Positions 44,876 through 56,273 are shown, counted from the first letter of the stretch. The stretch is DNA of 64,000 nucleotides from Blastobasis lacticolella (GCA_905147135.1 LR990041.1:20955907-21019906); one strand, 5' to 3'. Notes: generated by a model not told the origin, from the letters alone. A program made the numbers and translations.

Positions 44876-46185
44876 CGCCAGCGGGATAGCACAAAGCCTC
44901 GGTGATTTGTGTGGTTCTCGCGCGACGAATGGAATAGAAAATGAGTGCGCTCCGTCTTCGAAGCGACCGCTGAGTACCAGTCTCTAGCACTGGTCCTTTC
45001 TTGTCTGCGATCTGGTTCTGTAATCCCGGAGATTTTCTTGCCCGGGTACTAGGGAACCAAGTGTTCGAAGAAATCCATATGTCCTCCAATCGTTTGTCTT
45101 AAACCTGTTTAAGATTGTGGATTTCTTAATATACTACGTTCCCAAACTTGTATCTCTAGAATGCCTAAATAGGTAGAATTATAGTGTTTTTTTAATTACT
45201 CTGGTAAAACGTCAATAGGCTGCTATATAACTCCTATCTCTAGGCTCGCCAGACAGAGGATAAGTTCTCAACTTGTTTCATTTGCAATTTAGTATATGAA
45301 AATAATAATATTAACGCAGCTAGCTTTCTGGACACTATTCCTGCGGACAGCGGTGTGCGGCGGGTTTTAGTGTTAGTGTTTATTATTTATTTTGTAAATA
45401 TTTTGTCTGTAGCTGAATAGTTTTTTCATAAACAATAATATAAATTTCATTACACTTTCATCGATGTCATATTTTATAAATGTAATGAAATAAAATGAGA
45501 TAAATCTAAATCCAAATTTACTATTTTACAAGTCACCCTCAAAAATTCCACCAAAACATTTACTTAACAAGCGACCCACCCACCTATTGTGTACAAACTC
45601 CTTTTCACGAGCACAGCGGGGCGGTGTCGCGCCGGCGGTGCGGGAAGGGAGCCACAAATTGAGCGCCACTGCACCTCGACCCGTGAGCTTGTTACGGTCA
45701 AGTATATAGCGTATATAGAAACGGCTCAGCTAGCTTGTGCACTGCGAAAAATTTGTACCTAACTCCGACAACTATATTTTATAATAGGTGGACAAACCAG
45801 CGCAATTCGAATCCCTTCGTATGGTGTTGGCTCTCGCGTCCGACTTAGTGATATCAATCTGGCCGCTATCTGGAAATATATCCCGCGGGAGCTTCAAGAA
45901 GCAGTCGTTTGAGAGCGTGGAGTATGATAAGAGACCCAACGGCTTATGCTTTTCAGGCCCGGCGAAGGAGAAGTAAATGTAGGTAAATGGACCCTAGAAG
46001 AAACTAGGATGGACCGCTATGATGATGATATTATTATAATTATCATCATTCCAGCGACCCACTTCGGCTCTCAGCTACAATTCGCATGTATAAAACTGTT
46101 GTTAGCTTACAGAAATTGATGTCACATCCGTGAAGCTATATCCACGGGATCATCAGTGTCAGGAGCAGCGAACGAGTCGGCGGTA
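44876..46185. other. Unassigned DNA
   Basis: 45600-45690 is GC-rich. The frame 45788-45976 (62 codons) has no recognisable motif, and 'gatgatgatattattataat' at 46021-46040 could be an RTE-type tail. No gene is supported. Confidence 0.3.
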
Positions 46186-46306
46186 TAGTGCAACAAACTC
46201 AACTGACCCGGTGACAGCGTCGCTGTTGTTGGAATTGACGTGACATTTCAAAACGGCAACAGTAAGTTCCAACTTTATCCACCGGGTCAGATAGGTTGTG
46301 GCACTG
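46186..46306. mobile_element. MITE family 1, copy 2
   Basis: 121 bp. The left end ..gtgcaacaaactcaactgac and the right end (reverse complement gtgccacaacctatctgac) form about 26-bp inverted repeats ending in CCCGGTG. TA flanks both sides. The interior 'gacagcgtcgctgttg' is shared with 3961-4082. The frame at 46240-46473 is incidental. Confidence 0.75.
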
Positions 46307-46529
46307 TAGCTATCGCTGATTGCATTGATCGAACGGACGACTCTAACTATATCCAGTTTGGGGGTTGTTTGCCAACACCGCTAATCCTTCCCGCAACGGA
46401 TTCTGCAATTGGGGCTTCTTTGACTTTACTACAGCAATTCATTGAACTTTACAACCGCACCTTTTCACATTGACACCTGCATAGACAAAATACTCGCCCT
46501 ACGATAGATAATGTTTAAAATGTAATGTG

Positions 46530-46853
46530 AGAAACAGGCAAGCGGACCACCTGATGGCGAGTGGTCACCGTCGCCGTAGTACATTAGTGACACCAGGGGC
46601 GCTACCAATGCGTTGCTCGACTTTAAAGAGACCGTCTAATATACCTCTTGAACGATCCCATGTCATAGTCTAAAGGAAACACTGTAGCTGGAAACTCATT
46701 CCACATCCGAAATGTACGAGCGAGAAACGTTCTAGAGGGTCCACGTAATGGGAATGAGTACCCAGCCGGCGGCGGGTGGTGCCTTATTATGTAATAATTA
46801 TTTTTAATATTTGATAATACTATTAGAAAAATTATTTTGACGGGATATTTCAT
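46530..46853 (-). pseudogene. Jockey-like LINE C-terminus and 3' UTR
   Basis: On the minus strand the frame reads RTFLARTFRMWNEFPATVFP then LDYDMGSFKRYIR, nearly the same as the C-terminus at 63.28-63.37 kb. The 3' UTR with 'ctcgccatcaggtggtccgc' follows. It is 5'-truncated. Confidence 0.8.
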
Positions 46854-46910
46854 AAATTTTATCAGTTTTGCATTCCATTAAACGGAGGCACACTATTTGC
46901 CTGGTATGGT

Positions 46911-47033
46911 ATTATTGTCCTGGTTGTACTCTCGCGCACGAGGGCCCGGGTTCCGTCTTGACGGGAACGACTGCCGTCTGACCTTCGTGACCCCATTAAC
47001 AATGGAACCTGACCAGAATGAATTATACCCATT
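46911..47033 (-). mobile_element. SINE family A, partial
   Basis: Minus-strand body: 'tgtcctggttgtactctcgc', 'acgagggcccggg', 'gaacctgaccag'. It has a deletion near 46962 and no head. Confidence 0.55.
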
Positions 47034-47348
47034 CTCAAAGCCATCCACGTCCTAACGAGTCAATTCGGTCGCGACAACAAATCAGTCGTTGCCGAGAGGG
47101 TTTTGTCTGTCCGAGTTCGTATCGTCTGCAGAAAGTGTCGCCGGTATATTTAGCATGCCAACGCGCTAAAGTATAACCTGGATCACTGTCACTCTCTCGG
47201 AGGTCGACATTGCTTAGATGCTATAGAACATTTTACTTTCTTTACCAAAGCCTTGCTATCAAATGGAGTAATTGAGAATTGGAATTGGAACAATATTGAA
47301 CTTATTTTAATTTTTCGAAGTTTCGTACATCGATGTGATACATTCTTA
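47034..47348. other. Unassigned flank of the LTR element
   Basis: No gene is recognised. The last four bases, CTTA (47345-47348), are the left target duplication. Confidence 0.4.
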
Positions 47349-47541
47349 TAATAAAACAGCTATATTTTAAGCACTTATATATTTTCTTAGTTTTTCCCTT
47401 TTCACAATCATTCCAAAATCAAACGTCTCCCGCCGTCCTTATTTCTTCTTTCTTATCATGCACTTCTCATTTCTACCGATAGAGGCGCTAGTTGTAATGC
47501 AGATTTACCAAAGAGTTCGGATATAACTCAGATCGCTTACA
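47349..47541 (-). repeat. 3' LTR
   Basis: Minus-strand sequence begins TGTAAGCGATC and ends GCTGTTTTATTA, with a TATA-like 'aatatataagtg' about 25 bases before the end. It reads identically to the other LTR. A clear polypurine tract is not seen just upstream (the last bases are GGATGGCCGAA). Confidence 0.92.
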
Positions 47542-47763
47542 TTCGGCCATCCTGACCAGTGTCTGACCTCAGACATAGCAGCATATCTGGTAGGTATTTC
47601 AAGATCTTGTCAGTATTCGCAGTACGCGCACTCCAACATCTAGTTGCATCATAGACTAGTTGTTCAGTGTCCGTCGTCACTGACGACGAAACGTCTAATG
47701 ATCTGAAAACAGACATAACACAAACACAGCATCGACATCCAAAGAGTTGCTACCTTGTGGCTC

Positions 47764-48745
47764 CTCAGTATTAGAAGTGCACTCACCCTACACCCGCATC
47801 AGTAGAAAACTGTTTTCTCAGTGTTGGCAGTGTGCTGCTCCAACATCCACTCCAACATCTGAGAAGAACGCCGCCCAGTGTTGGCAGCGTGCTGCTCCAA
47901 CATCCACTCCAACATCCGAGTCCCACGTCCTCTTATAATCTTAACTTATAGCCCAGTGTTGGCGGCCGCTCCTTTAGCCCCAACATCTGAGTACCATGTC
48001 CTCTTATTACCATATCTTATTAGCCAGTGTTGGCGACACGTTCACCCCAACATCTGAGTCCCACACTTGCATTTATAAACAAAACCTGTTTTCTCAGTGT
48101 TAGCAGCGTGCTTCTACAACATCCACTCTAACATATGAGAAGAATGCCGCCCAGTGTTGGCAGCGTGCTGCTCCAACATCCACTCCAACATCTAAGTCCC
48201 ACGTCTTCTATTATCTCAACTTATTGCCCAGTGTTGGCGGCCGCTCCTTTAGCCCCAACATCTGAGTACCATGTCCTCTTATTACCATATCTTATTAGCC
48301 AGTGTTGGCGGCACGTTCACCCCAACATCTAAATCCCACACTTGCATTCATAACCAAAAACTTTTTTTTTTTTTCAGTCTTAGCAGCGTGCTGCTCCAAC
48401 ATCCACTCCAACATCTGAGTCCTCCTATTATCATAACTTATTGCCCACTGTTGGCGGTCGCTCTCCCAGCCCCAACATCTTGTCCTCTTATTATCATATC
48501 TTATTGCCCAGTGTTAGCGGCACGCTCACCCCAACATCTGAGTCTGAAAAATAAAAAATACAAACACAGCACCCATATCCAAATGAGTTGTCATGTTGTG
48601 GCTGCTCAGTATTGGCAGTACTCTCACCCCTAGTAGATCATAATAATATCTTTGCTAGTGTTGGCAGCACGCTCACTCCAACATCTAAGTCCCAGGCCTA
48701 ACATCTCCCGCCCAGTGTAGATGGCCGGTCCCCCGGCCCAAATAT
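47764..48745. repeat. Hairpin minisatellite with four-unit higher-order repeat
   Basis: About 14 units of roughly 50-105 bases each start with AGTGTTGG or a variant, and most contain CCAACATC some 20 bases later. Each could therefore fold into a TGTTGG/CCAACA stem. Starts are at 47820, 47877, 47955, 48026, 48096, 48153, 48230, 48301, 48376, 48447, 48503, 48608, 48657 and 48714. Units of 57, 78, 71 and 70 bases recur in the same order (276 then 280 bases), then decay. A flanking block with 'acaaacacagca' and 'gttgtggctgctcagtattg' occurs at 48552-48632 and in variant form at 47710-47790. The array lies in the element's non-coding 3' region. Confidence 0.85.
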
Positions 48746-49253
48746 GTAAGTACTTCAATGTGATCGTCATATATATAAAAAAAATTCATCTTTAGGTATA
48801 CGTACATGTGATTATCTAGATGTGTAGATACTAGTCAGGCTTTTTTTTTTTTTATTGCCTGTACTTTATATTAGATTCAATCTAATTACGCTAGTATGAC
48901 AAGAAAATTATAAAATAAAATAAAACGCTGAGTTAAAACTGCTAAGGTTACTATTTTAATATAACCATACTTGGCACATAACAAATTAAATAAATTCTAA
49001 CAAAATTGACAGTAGGAGGTAAGAATTTAAAGTTAGCAAATCTTAACTGATAACATTGTTCTTAACAACCATCAAGATATTTTCGGAGTATTACAGGTTT
49101 ACAATTATAGATACTTAAAATTTTTTTTTTTTTTTTTTTTTTAACATACACACTCAAGAACCATACTTATAGCGGCACACAACGTTACAAGAAATTAAAT
49201 ATTGGTTCACGTATTTTTTTTTTGGGGTAATCCTATATTAATACCTATGACAC
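48746..49253 (-). other. Non-coding 3' region of the LTR element
   Basis: AT-rich, with T runs at 48840-48854 and 49119-49141 (A-rich on the sense strand). No ORF. Confidence 0.5.
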
Positions 49254-51152
49254 CTATTGTTCATCAGTTTCCGAGCTATCTTTTGAGTTTACAACATTGT
49301 ATAGGTTGTCATTTCCACAAGAAAAACGAATCCATGGCTTTATCTTCTCTGCAGCGAAAACATTCTTATATTTTCGCCGTGAATGTCCTTCAATACTGCT
49401 AACTTCATATCTATCATGCCCTAAGATATTGGTAACCCTAAAGGGTCCACTATAACGTGGCAGTAATTTATTACTATCACCAGGGTTATTAAGTTGTTTT
49501 TGTACTAATATAAGATCACCTAATTGATATTTTCTAGCTGAACATCTACTATTATTGAACCTTTTAGCCATTTCTTCTTGATTTTTGGTTATGGTTTGTG
49601 TTACTTCTTGTCTAATTTTGTCTATACATGGTTCTTCAGTAGCCGAAGTATTGTGCATATCATGTAAATGTGTTTCTGAGACATTAACGGTCCGTTTACC
49701 GAATACAACTTCAGAAGGCGTTTTCCTAATACCTTTATTAAAAGTGTTATTTAGGCTCCATTGAACTGTGTTGATGTGCGAATCCCAGTTATTATCATTT
49801 TCACCATACGTCAGAGCAGTCAGGGACGCTAAAATTGTACGGTTATACCGCTCTATTTGGCCATTAGCCCTTGGCATCGCTACTGCATTCTTTATATGTT
49901 TTATTTCCAATTCCTGAGCAAACTTGGTGAATTCATTAGACGTGAAACTAGTACCACGATCAGAAATGAGTAATTTGGGAGCGCCAAATATGCCAAAGAC
50001 ATCCCTCAGCACTGCAATTGAAGTCTTGCTCTTAGTGTTCCGTACAGCCCTTAGAACAATAAATTTTGTGTATCCATCGATAATGCCCAAAATGTACGTA
50101 TTACCTAACTTACTTCTTACGAATGGGCCCAAATGGTCAATATGTACACTATGGAATGGTACGGGAGTTTTAGGGATAGGAAATAAAAAACCTTCTTTCC
50201 TTCCCGAAGGCTGCTTGGCATAAGCGCAGGGGATACAGGCTTTCACATATTTTTTTACAAAAGGTGTTAACCCAGAAAACCAATAAGACTGTTTAATTTT
50301 GTCTAGCGTCTTTTCTAAAGCCAGATGGCCACACTCATCATGGCACATAAAACACACTCTCCACCGTGCATCAGATGGAACTACCCACTTCAGAGATTCG
50401 TCCACTTTTCGATAAAGTTTGCCATCCTTTATCACATAGCTGTTCCTCACTTCTTTGGCTTCGATACAATTACTATCTAAAATACATTTTAAGTGTAACA
50501 ACGAGGGATCCGTGAATTGAACGTTATCCAATGTGGTAGATTTTGAAATTTTTAGTGTATTTAGTACTGGTGTATTTTCCGGGTTAGGTAGTTCCACTGG
50601 GTTACGGCTAAGAGCATCCACATGGCTCATCTTAGCCCCAGGTCGGTATTCGATGGAAAAATTAAATTCCTGTGCTTGCAACCACCACCTTGCTATTCGT
50701 GGCACAAGGTCCCGTTTTGTCCAAGTGAGCCTGACGGAATTGCAGTCTGTTACAACTGTGAATTCAATCCCAAGCAGATAATTTCTAAAGCGGTTGAGGG
50801 AAGCTACAACGGCTAACGTCTCTAATTCGAATGAATGAAAATGCCTCTCCTCAGGTGTGGTTTGCCTACTAAAATAGGCCACAGCCCGAAAAGGGGTCCC
50901 CTCATCTGGTCGTTGCATTAATATTCCACCAATACCTATCTGACTAGCGTCTGTGTGTAATTGTGTCAAATATTTCGGGTTATATATAGCTAAAATCGGG
51001 CGTGAAATAAGTATATCCCTTATCTTAACAAACGCTTTTTCTTGTGCATCCTCCCACGCCCACTTCTCATTTGACTTGGTGAGGCTAGTCAAAGGCCGAG
51101 CCAAGGAGGCAAACCCTGGTACAAAACGGCGGAAAAAAACTCGCAAGACCAA
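49254..51152 (-). pseudogene. pol, second part: RT end, RNase H, integrase
   Basis: 632 codons, continuing pol in a shifted frame. RNase H shows LHTDASQIGIGGIL, the acidic residue in FELETLAVV, and VTDCNSVRLTW. Integrase has an N-terminal HHCC zinc site (CHDECGHLALEKTLDKI then ACIPC), a catalytic core with VHIDHLGPF, and SDRGTSFTSNEF with exactly 35 residues from its Asp to the Glu of NGQIERYNR (DD35E). A C-terminal GPF/Y-type module (PRYSGPFRVTNI, HDRYEVSSI) closes it. The apparent start Met is an artefact of the frame change. The real translation should enter from the upstream frame. There are no internal stops. Confidence 0.92.
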
Positions 51153-53940
51153 TGAATTGCCTCACTTCGTGCACGTTTTCTGGTTTCTTAAATGATGCCA
51201 CGGCGTCTATTTTCTTTTGTCCTGGCCTCACGCCTGAACCTGAGATTTCAAATCCAAGATAGTCAATGCATTTCCGAAAAAAATTGCATTTGCTCAAGTT
51301 AAGCGTTAGGCCTGCCATTCTAAGAGCGGCTAGCACTTCGCATAATTTTGTCATGCCTTCTGCGATGTTCTCTGAAGCAATAACAATGTCGTCCATATAC
51401 GCCATAACTCCTTTGATCTTTACTGTATTCAAGACTTTGTTTATTAAGCGTTGAAATACAGCAGGAGCATTGCAAAGACCAAAGGGCATCCGGTTATACT
51501 CATAATGCCCTTCTTGTGTTATAAAAGCCGTCAGATATTTAGAGTTTTCTGCGACCGGTATTTGATGATACCCTGACGTCAAATCGAGAGTTGTAAAATA
51601 TTGATTGCCATTTAAATTGTCTATTTGGTCTTCAATTAGTGGCATTGGATATTTATCTTTACAAGTCTTTTTGTTCAGTGCCCTATAATCTACGCAAAGG
51701 CGTAACTCGCCGTTTTTCTTCGGAACTACAACGATTGGACTCGCATACTCGCTTTCAGATTCACGTATGATCCCACTGTCACAAAGGTCTTCGATCATGC
51801 TTTTGACTTTTTCTCGTTCTGGATAAGACAATCGATAAGGCCTGTAAGTGACAGGGCTATCATCTTTTAACCTGATATGCATTTCAGTCCAAGAAGTTTT
51901 TCCTAATTCCGCAGTGGAGAATGCGAAACAATCCCTGTTCTCATTCAGTACCTGGCATAAGTCATTCTTTACACTCTCATCGAGTTCAGTGTCTGTATTA
52001 ATACTTGTTTTATTAATTGGAGTACATTCATGTATCGGCTCTTTGATTAATCTGCAGACATTCAAGACTGCGGTGTCACTAACTGTTTCGCTGCGATTAT
52101 CATTTTGTTTATCAAAAATAATATTTGGAAACATTATTCCCCTTGCTATAAGTTGTCCCTGCGTTAATTTGAAAGGTGATTGACTTAAACCAAGAATTAT
52201 GATTGTACCATGCCCATCAATAAATGTGTAGACCCCTGGTAAGATAACATACTCAAATCCTGGTTTTAAACAGGCTTCGGACGTAATATACAAAGTTGCG
52301 GACGATGTACACTCACTGGCAATTACGGGAACAGCAGTTGCCCCTTTAATTTCTAAGTTTTCCTTAATCGTTATTTGTGCTGGTTTGTCAAACGATTTGA
52401 ATAACAACAACTCAGTATCAGTTTTGTAGATTCTCATGTTAGGCAGCTCTGTTAGATTTTGCCCTATTAGCAGACTAGTACCCTCAGGTAACATGGTCTC
52501 CGGAACAACATAAGCATCAATACTCTCTGTTATATTACCTACTAGAAGCTGTATATTAACTTGAGCAGTGGGTGTAACGTGCCCGTTAGCGAAACCCTTA
52601 AGTATTGGCAGACCACTTTTAACCTGATTTTGTAAATCGAGTGAAATGTTGTCACTTATTAGTGTGCACTCGCTTCCTAGATCGATAAATGCTTTAACAG
52701 TCTGCCCATTAACACTAACGGTCTTATAATATTTGATGCCCATATCATTTTGCGTTTGAATTTTCATTACAGTTTTAGAAGTATTAACATTCGATTGTGG
52801 TCTGTCGGTATTCAACCCTTTAAAGTAACAACTGTTAGCACTGTGGCCTACCCTATTGCAATTACCGCATTTTTGTAAAGCTCGTGTGCAGTTTCGCCAA
52901 ATATGTCCCTCTCCTTTGCAATTATAACAAAATATTCGATCAGATTTATTTTGTTTATCTGTCGGCAAATTACCAGTTCTTATGCGTCTGGTTGGTGCCG
53001 TAGTGGCAATGTGACGTTCATGCGTCACGCTATACCTGCTTGTTTCATCTCGTTTTGTGGAAATTTTCCTAAAGAAATAACGAACATCTTCAGGTTCTTC
53101 AAAAGCTAAACCCTGTGCATTCATCCTAATATTATTGTCATAGATGCCATGCGTAAGACAGTCTACTGCCTTACGCCCAGCGATACCACAGCGATTGATA
53201 AGACGAATTTTATCGTAATAATATTCCTCCAACGTCTCGTGTCTCGCACTTTTACGCTGCAGCATTTCCGCGAGGAGATCGCCATAATTATCTTCACATG
53301 GGAAGGCTTTGAACAATATTTCTTGCCATTCAGGCCAGGAATACTTAACACTGGTTAGACCGTCGTACCAGCGTTTTGCTAACCCAGCTAACCGTGGGAG
53401 AGAATAATAGATTGTTTGTTTCTCTGACCAACCATAGATAGCCGCGCTTTCATTTATTTTAGATATCCAATCTTTCATTGACTGAGACTTAGCTTGGGGA
53501 TTAAACTCGGGTATTACATTTTGACCAGAATAACCCTGAGAAGGCTGCTGATTAGTTTTTAAGGCTGACACAAGTTGTTGTAGTAATGATTTATTACTAC
53601 CGCAATCATGTTGTGGTTGTTTTCCTTCCGTATATTCCTTAGAACTTAGACGTGTCTTCCTACGTTTACGTAAGTTAGAACCGGAGGATAATGATGAGGA
53701 CGAAGAACGAGATCGCATACGTTTCCGCTTCTTTTGTATACTTCGTGACCTTCTGCCGCAATTCTTAGATTCGCTCCTCGTCGATGGAGACGACGGACTA
53801 GGACTTCTAGTTTTTTTCTTCTTAGAGCTACGGCTTACGTGTATGTCATCCTGCCTACGTTGCTTTTTAGACCGATGATGTTTGGATTGGATGTCATCAC
53901 GTGCAGTTAATGGAGACGGGCTTGGTGTGGAATCCGACAT
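51085..53940 (-). pseudogene. gag-protease-RT, first part
   Basis: 951 codons from the ATG at 53938-53940, preferred over the one 12 codons upstream because MSDSTPSPSP.. starts the Ser/Pro-rich leader. Residues 16-105 are Arg/Lys/Ser-rich. Residues 140-300 are a gag capsid-like domain (PEFNPQAKSQSMKDWI, WYDGLTS, LLAEMLQRK). Two CCHC knuckles (CYNCKGEGHIWRNC, CGNCNRVGHSANSC) lie at 338-371. Protease FIDLGSECTLIS is at about 418-429. RT shows LDLTSGYHQIPVAE, MPFGLCNAPAVFQ and YMDD at about 848. Gag and Pol share one frame. The frame is lost after IGLASF at a run of seven A (51133-51139, plus strand) and stops at 51085. Confidence 0.92.
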
Positions 53941-54851
53941 TATCTGATTGACCCCGAAAACAAAAGAAAGTGACACTATTAATATTATTTTACACTAAAA
54001 GTAACGACCCGCCCCGGATTCGCACGGGTTTTCTCGGTTTTCTTTACTATGATATTCACGTAATAAAATCCTTCTGGAAGAAACTTTCTAACTGACAGTG
54101 AAAACCGAATTTATACAGTATGTATAAAAACAAAAGTGTATGTATGTTGTATTGTTTGTAGGTATATGCGTGCTGTAGGTACTGTGACAGCAGAAAACTA
54201 CAAATAGACGCGGGAAGCTACTTTATTTAATACTAAAGTTATTACTTCGCAAGTTTGGTAAAGATACAGCTCTGAAACTACGAGTACTAAATTGATAAAA
54301 GTCCACCTTAATTTTTCTAGCAAATCATACACGTAATACCTACCTATCGTCATGATATACTTAAAATTACCTATCTTATACTTTTCTATAATTGTAATAT
54401 TCAAATAATCTTGTCATACCACGCAAGTAAAATAGGTACAATAGGTAACTACACTTTCTTTACATGCCACCCACTACTAGTTCACTCAGTATCAACATAA
54501 TACAGACTTATTCCATGTATAAATCAGCGTTGAACAAATCATCTTAATCAATTTAAGTCTAACTCTTGTCGGTGCAACATTTTGTAATTAATAACACCAA
54601 AAAAAAAATCAAAATTGGCACGCTGAGCAAACCTACCTACTCTCAAAGTATCAACAATCAACATTCAACACTCAAATCAGCAAAACTTTAAACTAGTCAC
54701 TCGGTAGGTATTGATACATACAAGAAAATTGTCACTACAAAAATATTATATCAAACTCACCAAAATTTCCGCCGTTAATTTATTATATCCGACAAATTAC
54801 GACAAATTTCTGTCCTTTTGGGCGTTATTCACAAAAATCCCACTTCTGAAA
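53941..54851 (-). other. Leader of the LTR element containing a family E fragment
   Basis: Between the 5' LTR and gag. The stretch 53998-54120 ('taacgacccgccccggattc', 'gcacgggttttctcgg', 'aaaatccttctggaagaaac') belongs to repeat family E. The rest is AT-rich with no ORF. Confidence 0.55.
54833..54849 (-). promoter_or_regulatory. Candidate primer binding site
   Basis: Two bases inside the 5' LTR the minus strand reads TCAGAAGTGGGATTTTT. It resembles the complement of the acceptor/T-arm 3' part of an insect leucine tRNA, but without the TGG that would pair with CCA. Weak. Confidence 0.3.
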
Positions 54852-55044
54852 TAATAAAACAGCTATATTTTAAGCACTTATATATTTTCTTAGTTTTTCC
54901 CTTTTCACAATCATTCCAAAATCAAACGTCTCCCGCCGTCCTTATTTCTTCTTTCTTATCATGCACTTCTCATTTCTACCGATAGAGGCGCTAGTTGTAA
55001 TGCAGATTTACCAAAGAGTTCGGATATAACTCAGATCGCTTACA
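54852..55044 (-). repeat. 5' LTR
   Basis: Identical over 193 bp to the LTR at 47349-47541. It is followed on the plus strand by the right target duplication CTTA. Confidence 0.92.
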
Positions 55045-55214
55045 CTTAATTAAGCAATTCGCACTTTCTGAACACAGTACATCGATATTTTGAACTTTAA
55101 TCACCTCACTGTAGCAACGGTAAGCGATTAAACTAAGGAACTACTAAACAGATATTAATACGGTTTACAACGAGAGACAGAGTGATTTGTGAGGCAGGCT
55201 TAGGTGTGTATAAT

Positions 55215-55441
55215 ATGTTAAGATATGAAGCAGGGGCGGGTCACTACTAGTATTTTATAAAAATACAGCAAACAGTGGGCAACGCATTAGCGATACTCTT
55301 GGTGTTGCTAATGTCTATAGGCAGTGGTGACCACTTTCCATCAGGTCGCCCGCTTGCCTGTTTGCCTAACGTATGACATAAAAAAAAAATGTTAAGATAT
55401 GAAGCAGGGGCGGGTCACTACTAGTATTTTATAAAAATACA
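55215..55441 (+). mobile_element. 121-bp LINE tail flanked by 53-bp direct duplications
   Basis: 55268-55388 is the last ~110 bases of the LINE family seen at 18.9 and 27.2 kb ('ggcaacgcattagcgatact' to 'gtatgacataaaaaaaaa'). It is flanked by identical 53-bp sequences at 55215-55267 and 55389-55441, beginning atgttaagatatgaagcagg. The target itself holds the family E end signature 'ggggcgggtcactactagta'. Confidence 0.88.
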
Positions 55442-56139
55442 ATGAACAATAGCGGTAGAAATGTAAAATAAAACGGCACCAAATCAGACATACCCCAATT
55501 TCGCTATTATACCGCTTTCATATCATCATTTCAGTTTGCCAAACCATTGAATGAGCATAAAACGATCAAAGTTCCAGTTCGTTTCGGCGAATTTCACTCG
55601 ACACGCTCTTAAAAGCTAATGTTAACTTATTACGCTGAGAACTCCGAAGTAAGTTTTGTTTGGAACGTCGTAAAGGAATGTATTATACGACCAGGGTAGG
55701 AGTGACGTTGGCCGGATTTGGTACTAATACCTTTGTGTAGGGGAATGAGGATAAACGCTTTCGTAACGCCGCGGTCTCTACACCAGCTAATTTGGCATCA
55801 GCGCTTGGTGGTGTGTTATTGACTTGCCCTCATAAGGCTTGTTTGCACGAGCCAGCCCGGAGGTTGTGTTCCGTTTCGCTTTCCAACTTTTGTCGCTTTT
55901 ATTTCGTTTGTTCAAAGCTTTCTATTCTGAATGCTAATGCCGTGTTTTGTTTCTTGGGTATTTTCGAATGATATATGTGTTCTAGAGATGGTTACAGTAT
56001 AGACTCTTGTCGTGTTTCAGAAATTTATCGTAATTTTTACTAGAAATAACATTAATATTTCACTTTCTTGCTACAATTTATTTTATATACATAGTTACAG
56101 AGCAATATGTACAAACATAAAACTACATCACAACTACAC
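55442..56139. other. Unassigned DNA
   Basis: No gene or repeat boundary recognised. Confidence 0.3.
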
Positions 56140-56273
56140 GGGGGTCTTGCTGCACCACGTCCGTAGGCTATACCCTAGAGACCCTACACGTGACCCCCGG
56201 GTGCAAAGAGTGCAGCCGAAATTGCTTGGTGGTAGGGCCTCGGCCCGCATGGCTAGCGACCACCCACGGAGAA
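56140..56273 (+). mobile_element. Probable 5' UTR start of the Jockey-like element
   Basis: GC-rich 'gctgcaccacgtccgtaggc' and 'ggcctcggcccgcatggcta' run up to 'cacccacggaga', where the minus-strand LINE tail begins. The match of 'ggaga' here with 'ggagatgagtctgcatggcg' at 59356 suggests that the two flank one insertion and belong to one plus-strand element. Inference. Confidence 0.45.

Larger units (their letters stand above)
47349..55044 (-). mobile_element. Complete Ty3/gypsy-type LTR retrotransposon
   Basis: 7.7 kb on the minus strand. Identical 193-bp LTRs at 54852-55044 (5') and 47349-47541 (3') are flanked by CTTA at 47345-47348 and 55045-55048. The internal order on the minus strand is leader, gag with zinc knuckles, protease, RT, RNase H, integrase, a long non-coding 3' region with a hairpin minisatellite, then LTR. 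The RT-RNaseH-integrase order defines Ty3/gypsy. No envelope-like frame is seen. Identical LTRs point to a very recent insertion. Confidence 0.93.

Noticed and set aside
47542..47560. Polypurine tract next to the 3' LTR
   Set aside because: The sense strand reads ..CAGGATGGCCGAA before the LTR, which is not a convincing purine run.
47764..48745. CRISPR-like array
   Set aside because: Units vary from about 50 to 105 bases, spacers are themselves repeated, and the array lies inside a eukaryotic retrotransposon. It is a minisatellite.
49924..50816. Plus-strand frames across pol
   Set aside because: Antisense shadows of the RNase H and integrase coding region.
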